Assembly: GCA_014281115.1 (NCBI GenBank)
Contig: JACONQ010000017.1
Span: forward strand, 1,302,001-1,366,000
Length of the DNA: 64,000 nt
Direction of reading: 5' to 3'
Source of the DNA: Laburnicola sp. R22_1
Taxonomy: Eukaryota; Ascomycota; Dothideomycetes; Pleosporales; Didymosphaeriaceae
Part shown: positions 21,416-31,288 of the stretch, one piece after another
Numbering within the stretch: position 1 is the stretch's first letter
How the letters are laid out: every line of letters starts with the position of its first letter
Made by a program: the position numbers and the translations under genes
The notes under the pieces: model-generated
Databases searched by the model: none
What the model was told of the DNA's origin: nothing
What the model saw: the letters and a program-made list of their open reading frames with translations, nothing else

Positions 21416-23653
21416 ACTGGTATAAACCCTTGGAACAGACCTACACTTGGGGCGTGAGAAACCCCGCACGGTCCTCCAACCCATCCTTAGCTGGGACTAG
21501 CCTGAACCCGCGGAGACGGACGCAGATTCCTAGGCTGCACCATCCCATCAGCTCACATGGGATCCCAGCCAGACCTGACAAAGACTGAACGTCGTGCCGA
21601 CCGTCGCTGGGCGCTCTTGGAGCCGCAAACGGAGCCGGAAGCAATTTCAGCTTCCCCGGGGGCAAACAAGACTCGTGACGGTCCGGCGCCCTTTATTCGC
21701 TCCTCAACTAGTAGAGCGTGGGTTGTATGCTCAGGGGCACCAAGCGGTGCGCAGCATGGTCGGATTTTGGCAGCGAGCGAGTCAGAGAGCGCGGAGCAGT
21801 TGACTTGGCATATTGCGTCCTTCTGCTGCGTCTCTCTGTGATGACGGTGACGCAAATCAAACAACGGCAACAGGGCGGGAGGCGATGGAAATGGCGGTGT
21901 ACCGTGGGCCAAATGGACAGGTTTTTGGCCCGGCTGCCGGCAGACACAGCGCCGTCTGATGCATCGTGCTGGGACAAATGACGATACAGGTTATTATCGC
22001 CGGGTTGCGACGCGAGTCGCCTATCAGCCCAACGTGGGAGGATTCACCTCTCGTGCGTGTCGTCCCTCGCCGTGCTCCGGGCTGTAATTTGCTGGCTTGG
22101 TGTTGACCATGCTACGCCCACGCGGTCAGCCTGATCCGCCGCATCCACAGCGACGTCCAGTCCTGCTGGACAGGTTGTCATGTCGCCCACCGGGGCGTAC
22201 GTCGGCTCCAGCGCCCTCTGCCGTCATCCCTCCTCGCGGGCTTGCCATGGCCTCAGCTGACGGCTGCGTGTTCGTTGCTGTACGGCGACACTAGGTTGCG
22301 GTTTGTCACCCGTGGAGCCCGGAAGAGCTTCCGCTGCGTGTCGCAAGACGGTCGCAAGCAGCGTCAACTTTCGAGGAGAGTGCGCGGCGAGCGGGACGAA
22401 AGTGGTAAGCATAACGGCTATTTTGCTGCGAGCGGAGCCGGCGCCGCGGCGGTGTGTAAGGCTGGCTGGTGCTGCAGAGGGCCAGGGTAGCTGCAGGACC
22501 ACGCGAGATTGACACGATGGACAGGGGGCGAGGAAAGATGTGAGACGGCCAGTGTTCTTAGCGGCTTCTGGGCTCGAAACCGTGACGCCAGGCTGGGCGC
22601 ATCACATCGGCGAGCGTGATCGCTTCGCAAAGCTCCGACGGGAGCCGCGAGCGACATGAGCGCGACGGCGCGGGAAAGCAAACACTCGCCGCGGCTCCCA
22701 GCGCCGGCGACACTGGACTCACGCCCATGGGCAGCAGAGGACGCCCACGATCCGCCGACTCGGGTCCGCCCCCTCCGAGTTTCTTGAATATGTGCGGACC
22801 CGAGCTCCCGTCAAGCCCGGGCAAGCGCGCGGCACGTGACCCAGACAGGGCGCTTCGGTGCGTCTGTGTCTTGACTGGCACCAGCGCATGTCGAAATGGT
22901 TGAGGGGCCACAAGCCCACCGCATGTTCCCCCCAGCCCAGTCCCACGCAGGACCAGGCGATCCGCATGACGCCCACCAGCGACCCACCTCGAGGGCCCGC
23001 CCACCTGGCTCAGTCACCGGTTTCACTGATCAATAGCGCTCGCTGCGCCGACGATGCGTCTGCAGCAGCGCCAGCGATCGGCATCGCGCAGGCCATTCAT
23101 TGGAGCGCGCACTGGCACGGCAGAGCCTCGAAAGCGTTGGCATGGTGCATCCACCCACCGCACCGAGTTCCTGCAGCCCGCCTTCTGCGACGGGAGCCCA
23201 ACCTGGCAGCCATGGGCGACGCTTCGATTCGATTATCGTGAGATGCGGAAGGATTGACCGCTCGATGCTCCACCGACGAGGCTTCGTGGACGGTCGGCGC
23301 CGGTGACATGGGCAGCTTCTCCATCGGCCTTCTGCCACGTCGCAAGCTACTCCCCAGGCAGCCGAAACGCCCATGGCGAAGCCTGACCGGCGACGACGAC
23401 CATGATCGGCGCGTGATGTTGAGCATGCAGGTGCTTCCGGAGGAACGAAGGACGAAGGACGTAGGACGTGGGACGTGGAGCCCTCATGTAGCATGTAGTA
23501 TGTAGTAACAGTGCAAGCTACAAGGAAGGAGGCACGCCAAGGATCTGCAACTAGCGCACAACGGATGGGTCTCTGTGCACTCCCTTGCCCAAGCCTCACT
23601 ACCTTCGTACCTTATGCCAATTGGTGCCTGTGTCTCTCAACGCTGCCCGCAAC
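21416..23653. other. GC-rich gene-free tract
   Basis: About 2.2 kb from the repeat to the FTS-like gene. It is noticeably GC-rich, with many overlapping short open frames on both strands. None shows a domain, a plausible start context or splice structure, so I call no gene. Its right end should hold the promoter of the downstream gene. Confidence 0.4.
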
Positions 23654-24826
23654 ATGCCTCCCGGGCCGCCGTCGACGCTCACCTCCTTCCGCCGCCAGCA
23701 GCTCCTGGTCGAGTTGTAGGTGGTCACAATGCCGACAACACTCTGCGCTGGCGCCTAACACTCTGCAGCTCCAGTCTGCGCTATGCGCAGCTTGACGGCG
23801 TCTTCGTGACCATCACCCCGGGCGATCCCTCGCTGTGGGTCGGCGTCATCTTCGTGCGAAAAGGTACTTGCTACTGCCAGCACTCTACCTCCCTCACGGC
23901 GTCGCTGTCATCTGGGCCTTCTACGCCATCTACCCGAGTATTCACTGCGTACAGGCCCCTATGCTCCCGCCGTGCTGCGTTTCCAAATTCTGCTCCCGCC
24001 GAATTATCCATCCCTGCCGCCCCTCGTGACCTTTTCTACCGATGTATTCCACCCGCTTCTGACACCACTCACCACGTACACGTACACCACGGGGTCGTCG
24101 GACATGGACACGGTTAGTGCCACTGACGAAGAACGATTACCACCAGGGGGCTTCAGTCTTCGACACGGCTTCCCGCAGTGGTTTGGACGCGCTCGGCAGT
24201 CCGCAGCGAGTTCCCGTGATGTGAGCGGCTCGGGCGTAGGTACTCCCGCTCAGAGTTACACCCCCATTCTCCGGGACGGGGGAAACAGAGCACCTGGTGC
24301 CATTGCCCTGGCTTCTCTTGCCACTGCTACCGGAAAACAAGTATCGATTGTCGCCGTGCTCGAGTACATTCGTAGCACTTTCAGTGATGAACATATCCTA
24401 GATTCCATTGCCATAGAGGCCGCGGTCAACCCGGGCGCGTACCATGCTTGGCGGGCCCATCGCGCAACTGCTGTGCAGAAGACGCAACAATCGTCTCCGA
24501 CATCGCCCACAGCTGGCTCTCCGTCATCTAGGTCGGGAGTGCCCGTTGAGGGTTCTACGTTCGGGAGAAATCGTCGACCAGGAGAGTGGAACTGGGAGGG
24601 CGTGTGGGAAGAGCGCGTCAAGAAAGCAGTCAAGTCCAGCTTGTCCGAATCTGTCCTCTTTGGGGGTGCGGCTGGCGAAGACATGGTAATTCGAGATTTC
24701 CATACACATCCTTGGGAATCAGCACTAATCCGTTTACAGATACGGTTCCGCAATGGCGACCAAGATACCATGGTGGAGATGCAGAAACAGCTAGAGGCGC
24801 TGATCTCAAGGACTGCGGAGACGTAG
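23654..24826 (+). CDS. E2-like UEV protein, FTS/AKTIP type, lacking the catalytic cysteine
   Basis: Exons 23654-23715, 23769-23863 and 23955-24826 give 342 residues. A UBC-like fold is visible: SLWVGVIFVRKGPYAPAVLR, then the conserved turn ILLPPNYPSLPP, then TFSTDVFHPLLTP. Active E2s have HPN followed by a catalytic Cys; here the tract is HPLLTP with no Cys, exactly as in human AKTIP/FTS (VFHPL). Later landmarks (AAVNPGAYHAWRAHR, then an amphipathic C-terminal segment) also resemble AKTIP. Known FTS proteins join Hook and FHIP to couple early endosomes to dynein, including in Aspergillus hyphae. A 54-nt segment, 24686-24739, has intron signals (GTAATT, CTAAT, TTTACAG) and is in frame without a stop. 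If it is removed, the protein is 324 residues. A Ser/Pro linker lies near 225-245. Confidence 0.75.
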
Positions 24827-25316
24827 CTTAGAGATGATTTATACCAACATAGGGACTATCTCTCTCAATCGTTGTATACAATATAATACCCAAGACTCAT
24901 GTAACGTGTATGTATTGCTGCAGCCATAGCACTGGTATGGCGTCGCTGCATCCAAGGTTAGTGGCATACTATATGGGAATGGCAGGCGCGATGCCCCCCA
25001 GCGTAGCTTCCCAGTCGATCTTGGTCCTTGTCTCGTACTTTCGTTGTCCTCACAGGTCCGATTCCCATTCTTCTACACGTCTTATGCTCCAAACGAAACA
25101 CCCAACAGCATTCTATCCATTGTTCTCATATTTTCATCTCTACTTGAAAAGGTCGCAGCGCAAGGCGACCGAGTCTGAATGCAGACATAGAGACGAAAGA
25201 GCATCACGACGACGGCGCAACGGCAGGGGCCGTGAGTCACAGCAAGGAGACGAACCTTGAGTGAATGTGAAAGCGACGGAGTGGTGTTTGTTGACTCGGC
25301 AACGAGTATCCAAGGC
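24827..25316. other. Short intergenic region
   Basis: A 490-bp gap between two co-directional genes. It contains the presumed 3' flank of the FTS-like gene and the promoter and leader of the vWA-like gene. I see no gene. Confidence 0.4.
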
Positions 25317-27678
25317 ATGGCGTCGCGACAAACAGTTGTTGTCCTCTCGCCTCCCACCTCCCTCTGTCCTCCCCCACTGCACATCAGAAAGAAGACGCGA
25401 AGAGCAACTTTCTACCGCCGAATCATCTGTAAGTCTCCTCATCAAACCAGCCACGACAGCGTGTTCGGCCCGCTTGACGATATCATCAACGAGATATCGG
25501 GTGATATTTGGGCCTCACCATCGGAGTGCAATCTCGAGTCGAGCTTCCTCGACTGGCAGAACCCACTCAAAGCACCGTCAACGTGCACCGGTATACCGCT
25601 CCCCGTTAGCCGCATTCCCAGCGACCAACCTCTGACGATACGCAAGAACAGAAGCAGCAAGTCAACGGCCTCGGGTTCGAGTGCGAGCTACTCAATGGCG
25701 TTCTCGCGAAGCAGCAGCGACAAATCTGCGTCAGCGGACTCCAACAAGCCATATGGGAGCTCGAGCATGCCCCTATGGTCGCAGGAGCTCCCCGAACCTA
25801 CGTCCTCCAATAACACCATATGTACGACCCGCACTCCTGCGCAACAGGCGCTTGAGCGCGTTCAGCAGTCTGAAGCCTCCAAATCAACGTCCCGCATTCG
25901 ACAGTTTGCGAGCGGCTTCCCTCGCCTTCGCCGATCGAGCTCTGCAGCGAAGGAGAGTGAAGCGACAATGGACGACAGTGCTCACAACAAGAGGAGCTCC
26001 GTCACATTGCAAGACCCAGAGGATACAGCTGTAGAAGCCTTCATGAGCAAGCAGGGCCGAGAGTAAGTGAACCGCGACAGTCATGCGAGCTCCGATGGGA
26101 CGATCGCTAATGAGTGACAGTCAGCACAGGCTCGGTCCAGTGCTTGCAAGGGTAGCACAGCGTCTTCCATCGCCTTTCGGTAATCGCTCCGAAGAAGAGA
26201 ACATCCGTGGACAAGACAGCTTCCTAGCGATTCCGACCACGTTGAAAGCTACGATCAGCATGTTGCCGCAGTTGAAGCTACTCGACCCGAATGTAGAACA
26301 GGACTTCTGGGTTGGCGTAGAGATCGCTGGCGTGTTACATCATCGGCATGAGCTTCCTGGCGCGAATATTGACGTTGTGTTCGTTGTGGACAACGGGTAT
26401 GTTGACACGATTGAAAATGTAGGCGATCGACGAAAGCTAATTCAGTAAAGTTACTACGTCAGCAAGGAGTGTCTCTCACACGCACTTGAGACGGCTACCG
26501 GCGCTCTTCATCAATTGAATCGCGGTGACCGGATTGCATTCTACACGACTCATTGTACGCACGGGTCTGTCGCTAGTACGGTCCCAGATAGGCTCATTCC
26601 GCTGCGTCCTATGAGCCAGGCAACCGAGGACATATTTCGAGATCTGACTATGGACGTCGTGAAGTGCGGCACCCAAGACTGGCATCCTCCGCGTCCTAAT
26701 CCTCCCATGGCCAATGCCATCTTGGCCATTGCAAAGTCCTTGGAGAAGGAGGATGTCAAGCATGGCAAATGCCACATAATCCTTCTCTCCCCAATCTTCG
26801 ACGGACTACACACAGTGTCAGATACATTTCCGAGCCTTCACATTCATCAGATCAACCCTGCTGTTCTTCCGTACATTCCCAACAACGAACACTGGAATAT
26901 GGTATGTCTAGAGACGTGCTGCAGGAATGTCTTCGTGGGCAACTGGTCGCATTATCAATCCGTCCCACGTCGCCTCAAACAAATCATCAAGCAAGCACGC
27001 TCTGCCGCCCCACTTGGCACCATTACTGATGTACATGTGGATGTCCGCCCGAAACCCGGCTGCGAGGTGCTTGAGATGGAGGGTACCACTTCTATCAACG
27101 CTCTACGCTTAGGACAGGCCCACTGTTTCTTCGTCCGCGTTCGTGTCACCCCATCAAACACCCAAGAACTTGACGTCACGTCGATGGATCCGCTTCTCGA
27201 CTACAGCTTGGGCGCAAAAAATCTGCGACAGGATGTGCACAACGCTGCTGCACTGGGTGCTAAGTTGTCTCAACTACTGACAGTTCAGGTTTTTTACCTG
27301 AACTCTCTTAGCCCTCCGGCAAGCTGGACCTATACCGAAGCTCCACTGTTCGGCATTACGGAGCTGGGCAGACTAGCGCTTCCATATGATGTTGGCCTAG
27401 AGCTCTGCAAGCGCCGCTTCTTCCAGATACTCAGCAACGTCAACAATGAGAAGGCGCTTGTCGAGGTCCAACATCTGGCCGTCTGCATGTCGGACGAGCG
27501 AGAGGACATCCTGCGTCTCATACAGCGTATGGCAAAGGAGATTCACTGGCACCATGCAGTCCTCGAGTATGAGGCTACTTGCCGCCAGAAGTTACCTTCA
27601 TGCACTGGCCCTATCGGTGAGCAGCCATGCATCAACGCTCATGAGACAGAGCACGTATTCAGTATGCTTACTCTCTAG
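25317..27678 (+). CDS. Large protein with a degenerate von Willebrand A-like domain
   Basis: Exons 25317-26062, 26121-26396 and 26451-27678 give 749 residues. The first ~280 residues are Ser-rich and disordered. From about residue 320 a Rossmann-like vWA fold is suggested by NIDVVFVVDNGYYVSKECL (first strand and metal-site loop) and LNRGDRIAFYTTHCTHG (second strand). The canonical metal motif DxSxS is replaced by DNGYY, so metal binding is doubtful. The C-terminal ~400 residues are conserved-looking but match no domain I know. The start at 25317 is the first in-frame ATG; 25699 (MAFSRSSSDK) is a plausible later start. The second intron must use the acceptor AAAG ending at 26450, because the stronger TTCAG five bases upstream would give an immediate TAA. 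No function is assigned. Confidence 0.72.
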
Positions 27679-28797
27679 AAATCGCTTCATCGGTCAACCA
27701 TGAGCACATCCAGGCGAAGTTGGACGCGAGGATGAACAAGCACAAGGGCATGGTTGTCATGTGACGTAAGTCCGATGGCTTTCTGTCCTCTTTCCGTATG
27801 CACGACTCTGCTTTCATCCTTCCTTGGTACCGCAGATTGGGACTTCTGTCTAGGATCTGTCTCTGGGTTGGGTTAGGCAAAGGCGTTGGATAGCTGCAAG
27901 CAGGCAACCTCGAGGGGTCATGGTTTTTGTACATTATGATTCAAAGGACAGTCTACACCGACTGTGACTTGGGCCGATCTTCTCATACGAGAGACTGGCG
28001 AGGCGCTAGGATGCCTAGGTAGCCTTCTATTTCATGTATACTACTCTTCTGGCGATCAAGCCGAGACATCGAATCAAATCAAATCCTGGACGTGGTCGTT
28101 TTCTACACAGAAGTGGAGTTTGACATGATGCCTTGTATCAGTACATATCTCGTCTTGATGTCCACGTTTCCTAGTATGGCCCCAGAAGCTTCGAGACTCA
28201 TCTTCCTTGCCCGCCATTTCTCCGCTTCCCAAAGCGTAAAGACCTCAGATTGCTTGCTCACTATTTCTCCCCTCCTCTGAGCGTAAAGACATATTACTTG
28301 CTCAATCTTAATCGTAGTACCCCAGCTAAGGTAGCACCCGCCAGAGGTGATTTATAGCACATTGGAATGCATGCATGTGGCACGCAAGATAGGTTGGGGT
28401 AAGTGGATACGCAAGGACGTGGTAGAGAAGTGCTGGGTGAGGCGAGTGAGGTTGTGGACTTAATGTCGTCCGCCGTTAGCTGAGACATGTAACCAACATC
28501 AACCACACCCGGTCAAAGGCTGCATACCATCAGCACGAATAGCAACTCAATCAAGCGACCACAAAGGCAGACAAATGCGAGAAGACGAGTATGACAAGAG
28601 CCATGAAGTCGATACTCAATTCAATCTAAACACGCTCGATGGGGTATCATGCTACTCCGATCCATGAATGCTTCAGCTACACGCATAAGAAAAAAACCCC
28701 GGGCCTCCACTAGTAAGGTATACTGCTACAATCTCATAGCCAATGCTCCGATCAATTCTGGAGCGAAGGTTTTTCCCCTCTGCTCAAGACTTGCACA
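27679..28797. other. Intergenic region, no gene seen
   Basis: About 1.1 kb downstream of the vWA-like gene. Open frames are short and lack coding character. Two similar phrases ending in GCGTAAAGAC occur near 28236 and 28283, too short to interpret. Confidence 0.35.
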
Positions 28798-29062
28798 ATT
28801 CCATCCGATCCGATTTCCTTTTCTCTCGCCGACTTTTTATCCGAACTCGTGGTATGCTGGAGACCTGAGTTCGAGTGTGTATACCCTTTCCGGTAAAGAA
28901 AAATAAAATGCAAAAGCGGCTGATGCTTGGATGAAACGTGCATCCTCGGTGTGGCGGGGGAAGTATCCGATCCGGGTTACTCCTCCGATTCTTTATTCGA
29001 ACATGGTGTGGTGATACGGTCTCCATAAGACCCGAGATTGAAGTGTATACCGTTCCCAGAAG
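28798..29062. repeat. Diverged ~100-bp direct duplication
   Basis: Blocks at about 28802-28900 and 28965-29062 align in the same direction. Shared phrases in order are ATCCGATCCG, then C[CT]CCGA-like plus TTATTCGAAC/TTATCCGAAC, TGGTATG/TGGTGTG, GAGACC/AAGACC-type, and GTGTATACC[CG]. The copies are diverged by substitutions and small indels. A minus-strand reading repeats VRIK[NS]RR, but I do not consider it a real protein. Confidence 0.55.
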
Positions 29063-29079
29063 ACATATTCGAGACTCCT

Positions 29080-29848
29080 TCAGACCATATGCGCGGGCTT
29101 CGCGGGCTGATCGACGTAGTACTCTGCCGTATCGGCATGTGTCGGGTAGTGAGGCTGCGCTTGACCGAGATCGCCTCCGTTGTGCATGGGCGAGTGGTAG
29201 GCGGTAGAACTCTGGTAGGCAGGTGGGAGTCCCGAATAGGGTGTCTCGACAGCGGCTGGTGTCACTGGGTTATGCGCGGGAACATAGTGGCCTCGTTTTG
29301 CTTCTTGGCGTTGGCGGACGAAAGCTTGGACGGCGTGCAGGAGGAGAGTGAGGTATAAGAGGCTGTGGTGGACGTGTTAGTTCGCTGGGCTGGCTGGCCG
29401 TGGGGTGCGACGGTGTCCGGGGCGTACTTACAATATGACGACGACGATAACGAGGGCTTGTGGGTGTTGTCTTCGGTTTGCGACTTCGACTATGTCCATG
29501 ATAACTACGACGCCCCAGAAGGAGGTTTGGAGTGCGTTCATGGTGAGGAAGCCGCCTGGTTGGAGGTTGTCGCGTGCGAACATGATGATCTGCAGGATGT
29601 CGAGGAGGACGACGATGACGGCGAAGAGGAGGAATGCTATGGCGGCACTGCGGGAGTTGGTAAGTGCGTAACAGCGAATAGAGATGCAAGAAGACCGACC
29701 CGAGCTTGATACTCCATTGCTCACGTATCTGCTCGAAGAGGCCGATTGTGAGGGAGAAGCCGATGATGACAACGGTCATCAAGCATATTCGCACAATCCA
29801 TAGAGGCAACAGGACGCGCTTCTTCAAGTTAACGGTTGGCTTGGCCAT
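29080..29848 (-). CDS. Four-TM (MARVEL-like) membrane protein
   Basis: Exons 29848-29700, 29647-29432 and 29362-29080 give 215 residues. The start ATG opens MAKPTVNLKKRVLLPLW. Four hydrophobic segments are visible near residues 14-38, 52-75, 88-106 and 113-135 (ALVIVVVILFLLYLTLLL). A loop holding RDNLQPGGF lies between the second and third. The last ~75 residues are hydrophilic, Pro/Tyr/His-rich and probably cytosolic. Short four-TM proteins of this layout in fungi often fall in the MARVEL group, linked to membrane subdomains, but no sequence signature proves this. The third exon is supported by the branch site AACTAAC and a CCACAG acceptor. Confidence 0.75.
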
Positions 29849-30688
29849 AATGGCAATTGCGCTACGGTGGAGAAAGTGTCGTTGGTAAACAGAGCGCAGC
29901 GTAGGGTGCAAGGCGGTAGTTGGCGAGACGGTGGGTCGGCAAAGTAGCCGGAGACAGCTGAGGTGAAGGCGACGTCGAAGAAGCGGACGCGCTTTTGATT
30001 GTAGAGAAAACTCGCCAGGGGGTCGAGTGTAATTGAGGCGCACGTGCAGGGCGTGGGGTGGGGCAGAGTGTGTCGATCAAACATGACCGGGGCCGTTAGC
30101 GGTTCGTTCCAGGGGGTGACGCGGCTGACTAGCGGGGAACCGTTGGACGACATCGACATTGACGTTACTTGAACAACACCATTGCTGTTCTCGAACTACT
30201 GGGCCTTGCGGAAGGAACATCGACGGTGGGCGTGAGCGTGGACTGTTTTCTGTTCGGATGGCTTGAGGTTACTACTGTGGCACCCCGATCGTGGCTGTTC
30301 GTGCTGGAATCCTGGTACTTCGTTTTCCGTGTCGGTTGGCGACCTTTCGGTCCTGGCGTGCTTGACTGCGGCGAAATCCGAAAGACGTTTCGATAAGAGG
30401 TGGAGTTTTCTGGTCATCATCGTCGTCGTCGTTGTGAAAGCTTTGGTGTGCTGGTATCTCAGACACGCGGGTGATTTCTCCTTGGGTTTACACTGTGTGT
30501 CAGCTGTTCCTTGCCTCAGGATATGATACCTCAACCTCCCAGCCCTTTCTCTCTACATATATCGAGATACTCAGCCTGAGAGTCTCGGCCACCACCATCG
30601 GCGAAAGAAGAGTGAGACACAGTGCTCTCCCGCAGATAGGCACCCGCGCGTCCTCGACGCCATGCTACACCTTGTCCTTCGATCCCAT
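29849..30688. other. Upstream region of the four-TM gene
   Basis: This 840-bp tract lies upstream of a minus-strand gene and downstream of the orphan minus-strand frame at 30689. It is the presumed promoter. Overlapping short frames are present on both strands without support. Confidence 0.35.
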
Positions 30689-31288
30689 TCACGCGCCCAC
30701 ATCCATGCGACAGGCCTGAGTTCGCCTCCAAGTCATTGTCGACTTTCGGAGACGCTGTTGCCGGGCAGCTGCGACCACCTGTGCCATTGGAGGAGGAGGA
30801 GGAGGCGGGGGCGGGTGAGTTGTCTTCGCCCGGGTGCGGCGCGTGAAGGGTGTTGCGGGGATGTGGATCCGCTTGTTAGACGTCCAGCTGACGACGGCAA
30901 GCTCGAGGAAGTCCGACCGCAACCCCTCAGCCTGGAAGGGAGTCCAGACGTTCTTGGAAGCGGTGGGGAGCGGCTCGGCCCCCATGACCTCGTCGAGATA
31001 CATCTCAGCAGCTTTGACCTTGGGCTGCTTTCGCGAGATGCACCCCGGCAATACGAACTTGCCGCCGATCTCCGCGATCGCGTCGAACTCGTCGGCCTTC
31101 CTCTTCTTACCACGCGGCTCAGGCTCCGCGGGCACGTTGTTCAGCTCAAGTGGCTTGCCAGGCCACATGGCAGCGAGAGAGGAGGTGAGGGAGGAGATGA
31201 GTGGCTTGCCAGGCCACATGTCGGCGAGAGAGGAAGTGATGGAGGACATGAGGAGGTAGTGGGTGGAGAGAGGTTTGGTGTTGTTCAT
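30689..31288 (-). CDS. Orphan hypothetical protein with internal 17-residue duplication
   Basis: An intronless frame of 199 residues starts at an ATG in a good context (CAAG before ATG). I do not recognise the protein. Residues ~15-48 hold two copies of a 17-residue unit, SSxTSSLAxMWPGKPL, encoded by a 51-bp tandem duplication (about 31150-31251). A basic cluster (RGKKRKADEFD) could be a nuclear signal. A run of nine prolines lies near residue 163, and the C-terminus is Arg-rich. Composition is acceptable for coding DNA up to about residue 150; the proline run and tail look less so, and an unseen intron could change the end. It may be a lineage-specific gene or chance. Confidence 0.42.
   Translation of the reverse strand: MNNTKPLSTHYLLMSSITSSLADMWPGKPLISSLTSSLAAMWPGKPLELNNVPAEPEPRGKKRKADEFDAIAEIGGKFVLPGCISRKQPKVKAAEMYLDEVMGAEPLPTASKNVWTPFQAEGLRSDFLELAVVSWTSNKRIHIPATPFTRRTRAKTTHPPPPPPPPPMAQVVAAARQQRLRKSTMTWRRTQACRMDVGA
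31150..31251. repeat. 51-bp tandem duplication
   Basis: Two head-to-tail copies of a 51-bp unit that begins GTGGCTTGCCAGGCCACATG. They differ at only a few positions and keep the minus-strand reading frame, adding 17 codons. Confidence 0.85.

Noticed and set aside
22558..23004. 148-codon minus-strand frame ending in a tRNA-like T-arm word (GGTTTCGAGCC)
   Set aside because: The T-loop word has an extra base, no A box or cloverleaf can be built upstream, and the protein reading is low-complexity. Neither a tRNA nor a gene is supported.
25257..25316. Upstream extension of the vWA-like frame
   Set aside because: The extension begins with TTG, not ATG; the first in-frame ATG is at 25317.
28860..28900. 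B-box-like GAGTTCGAGT suggesting a tRNA
   Set aside because: No acceptor stem, D arm or anticodon arm can be folded; the word belongs to a diverged local duplication.
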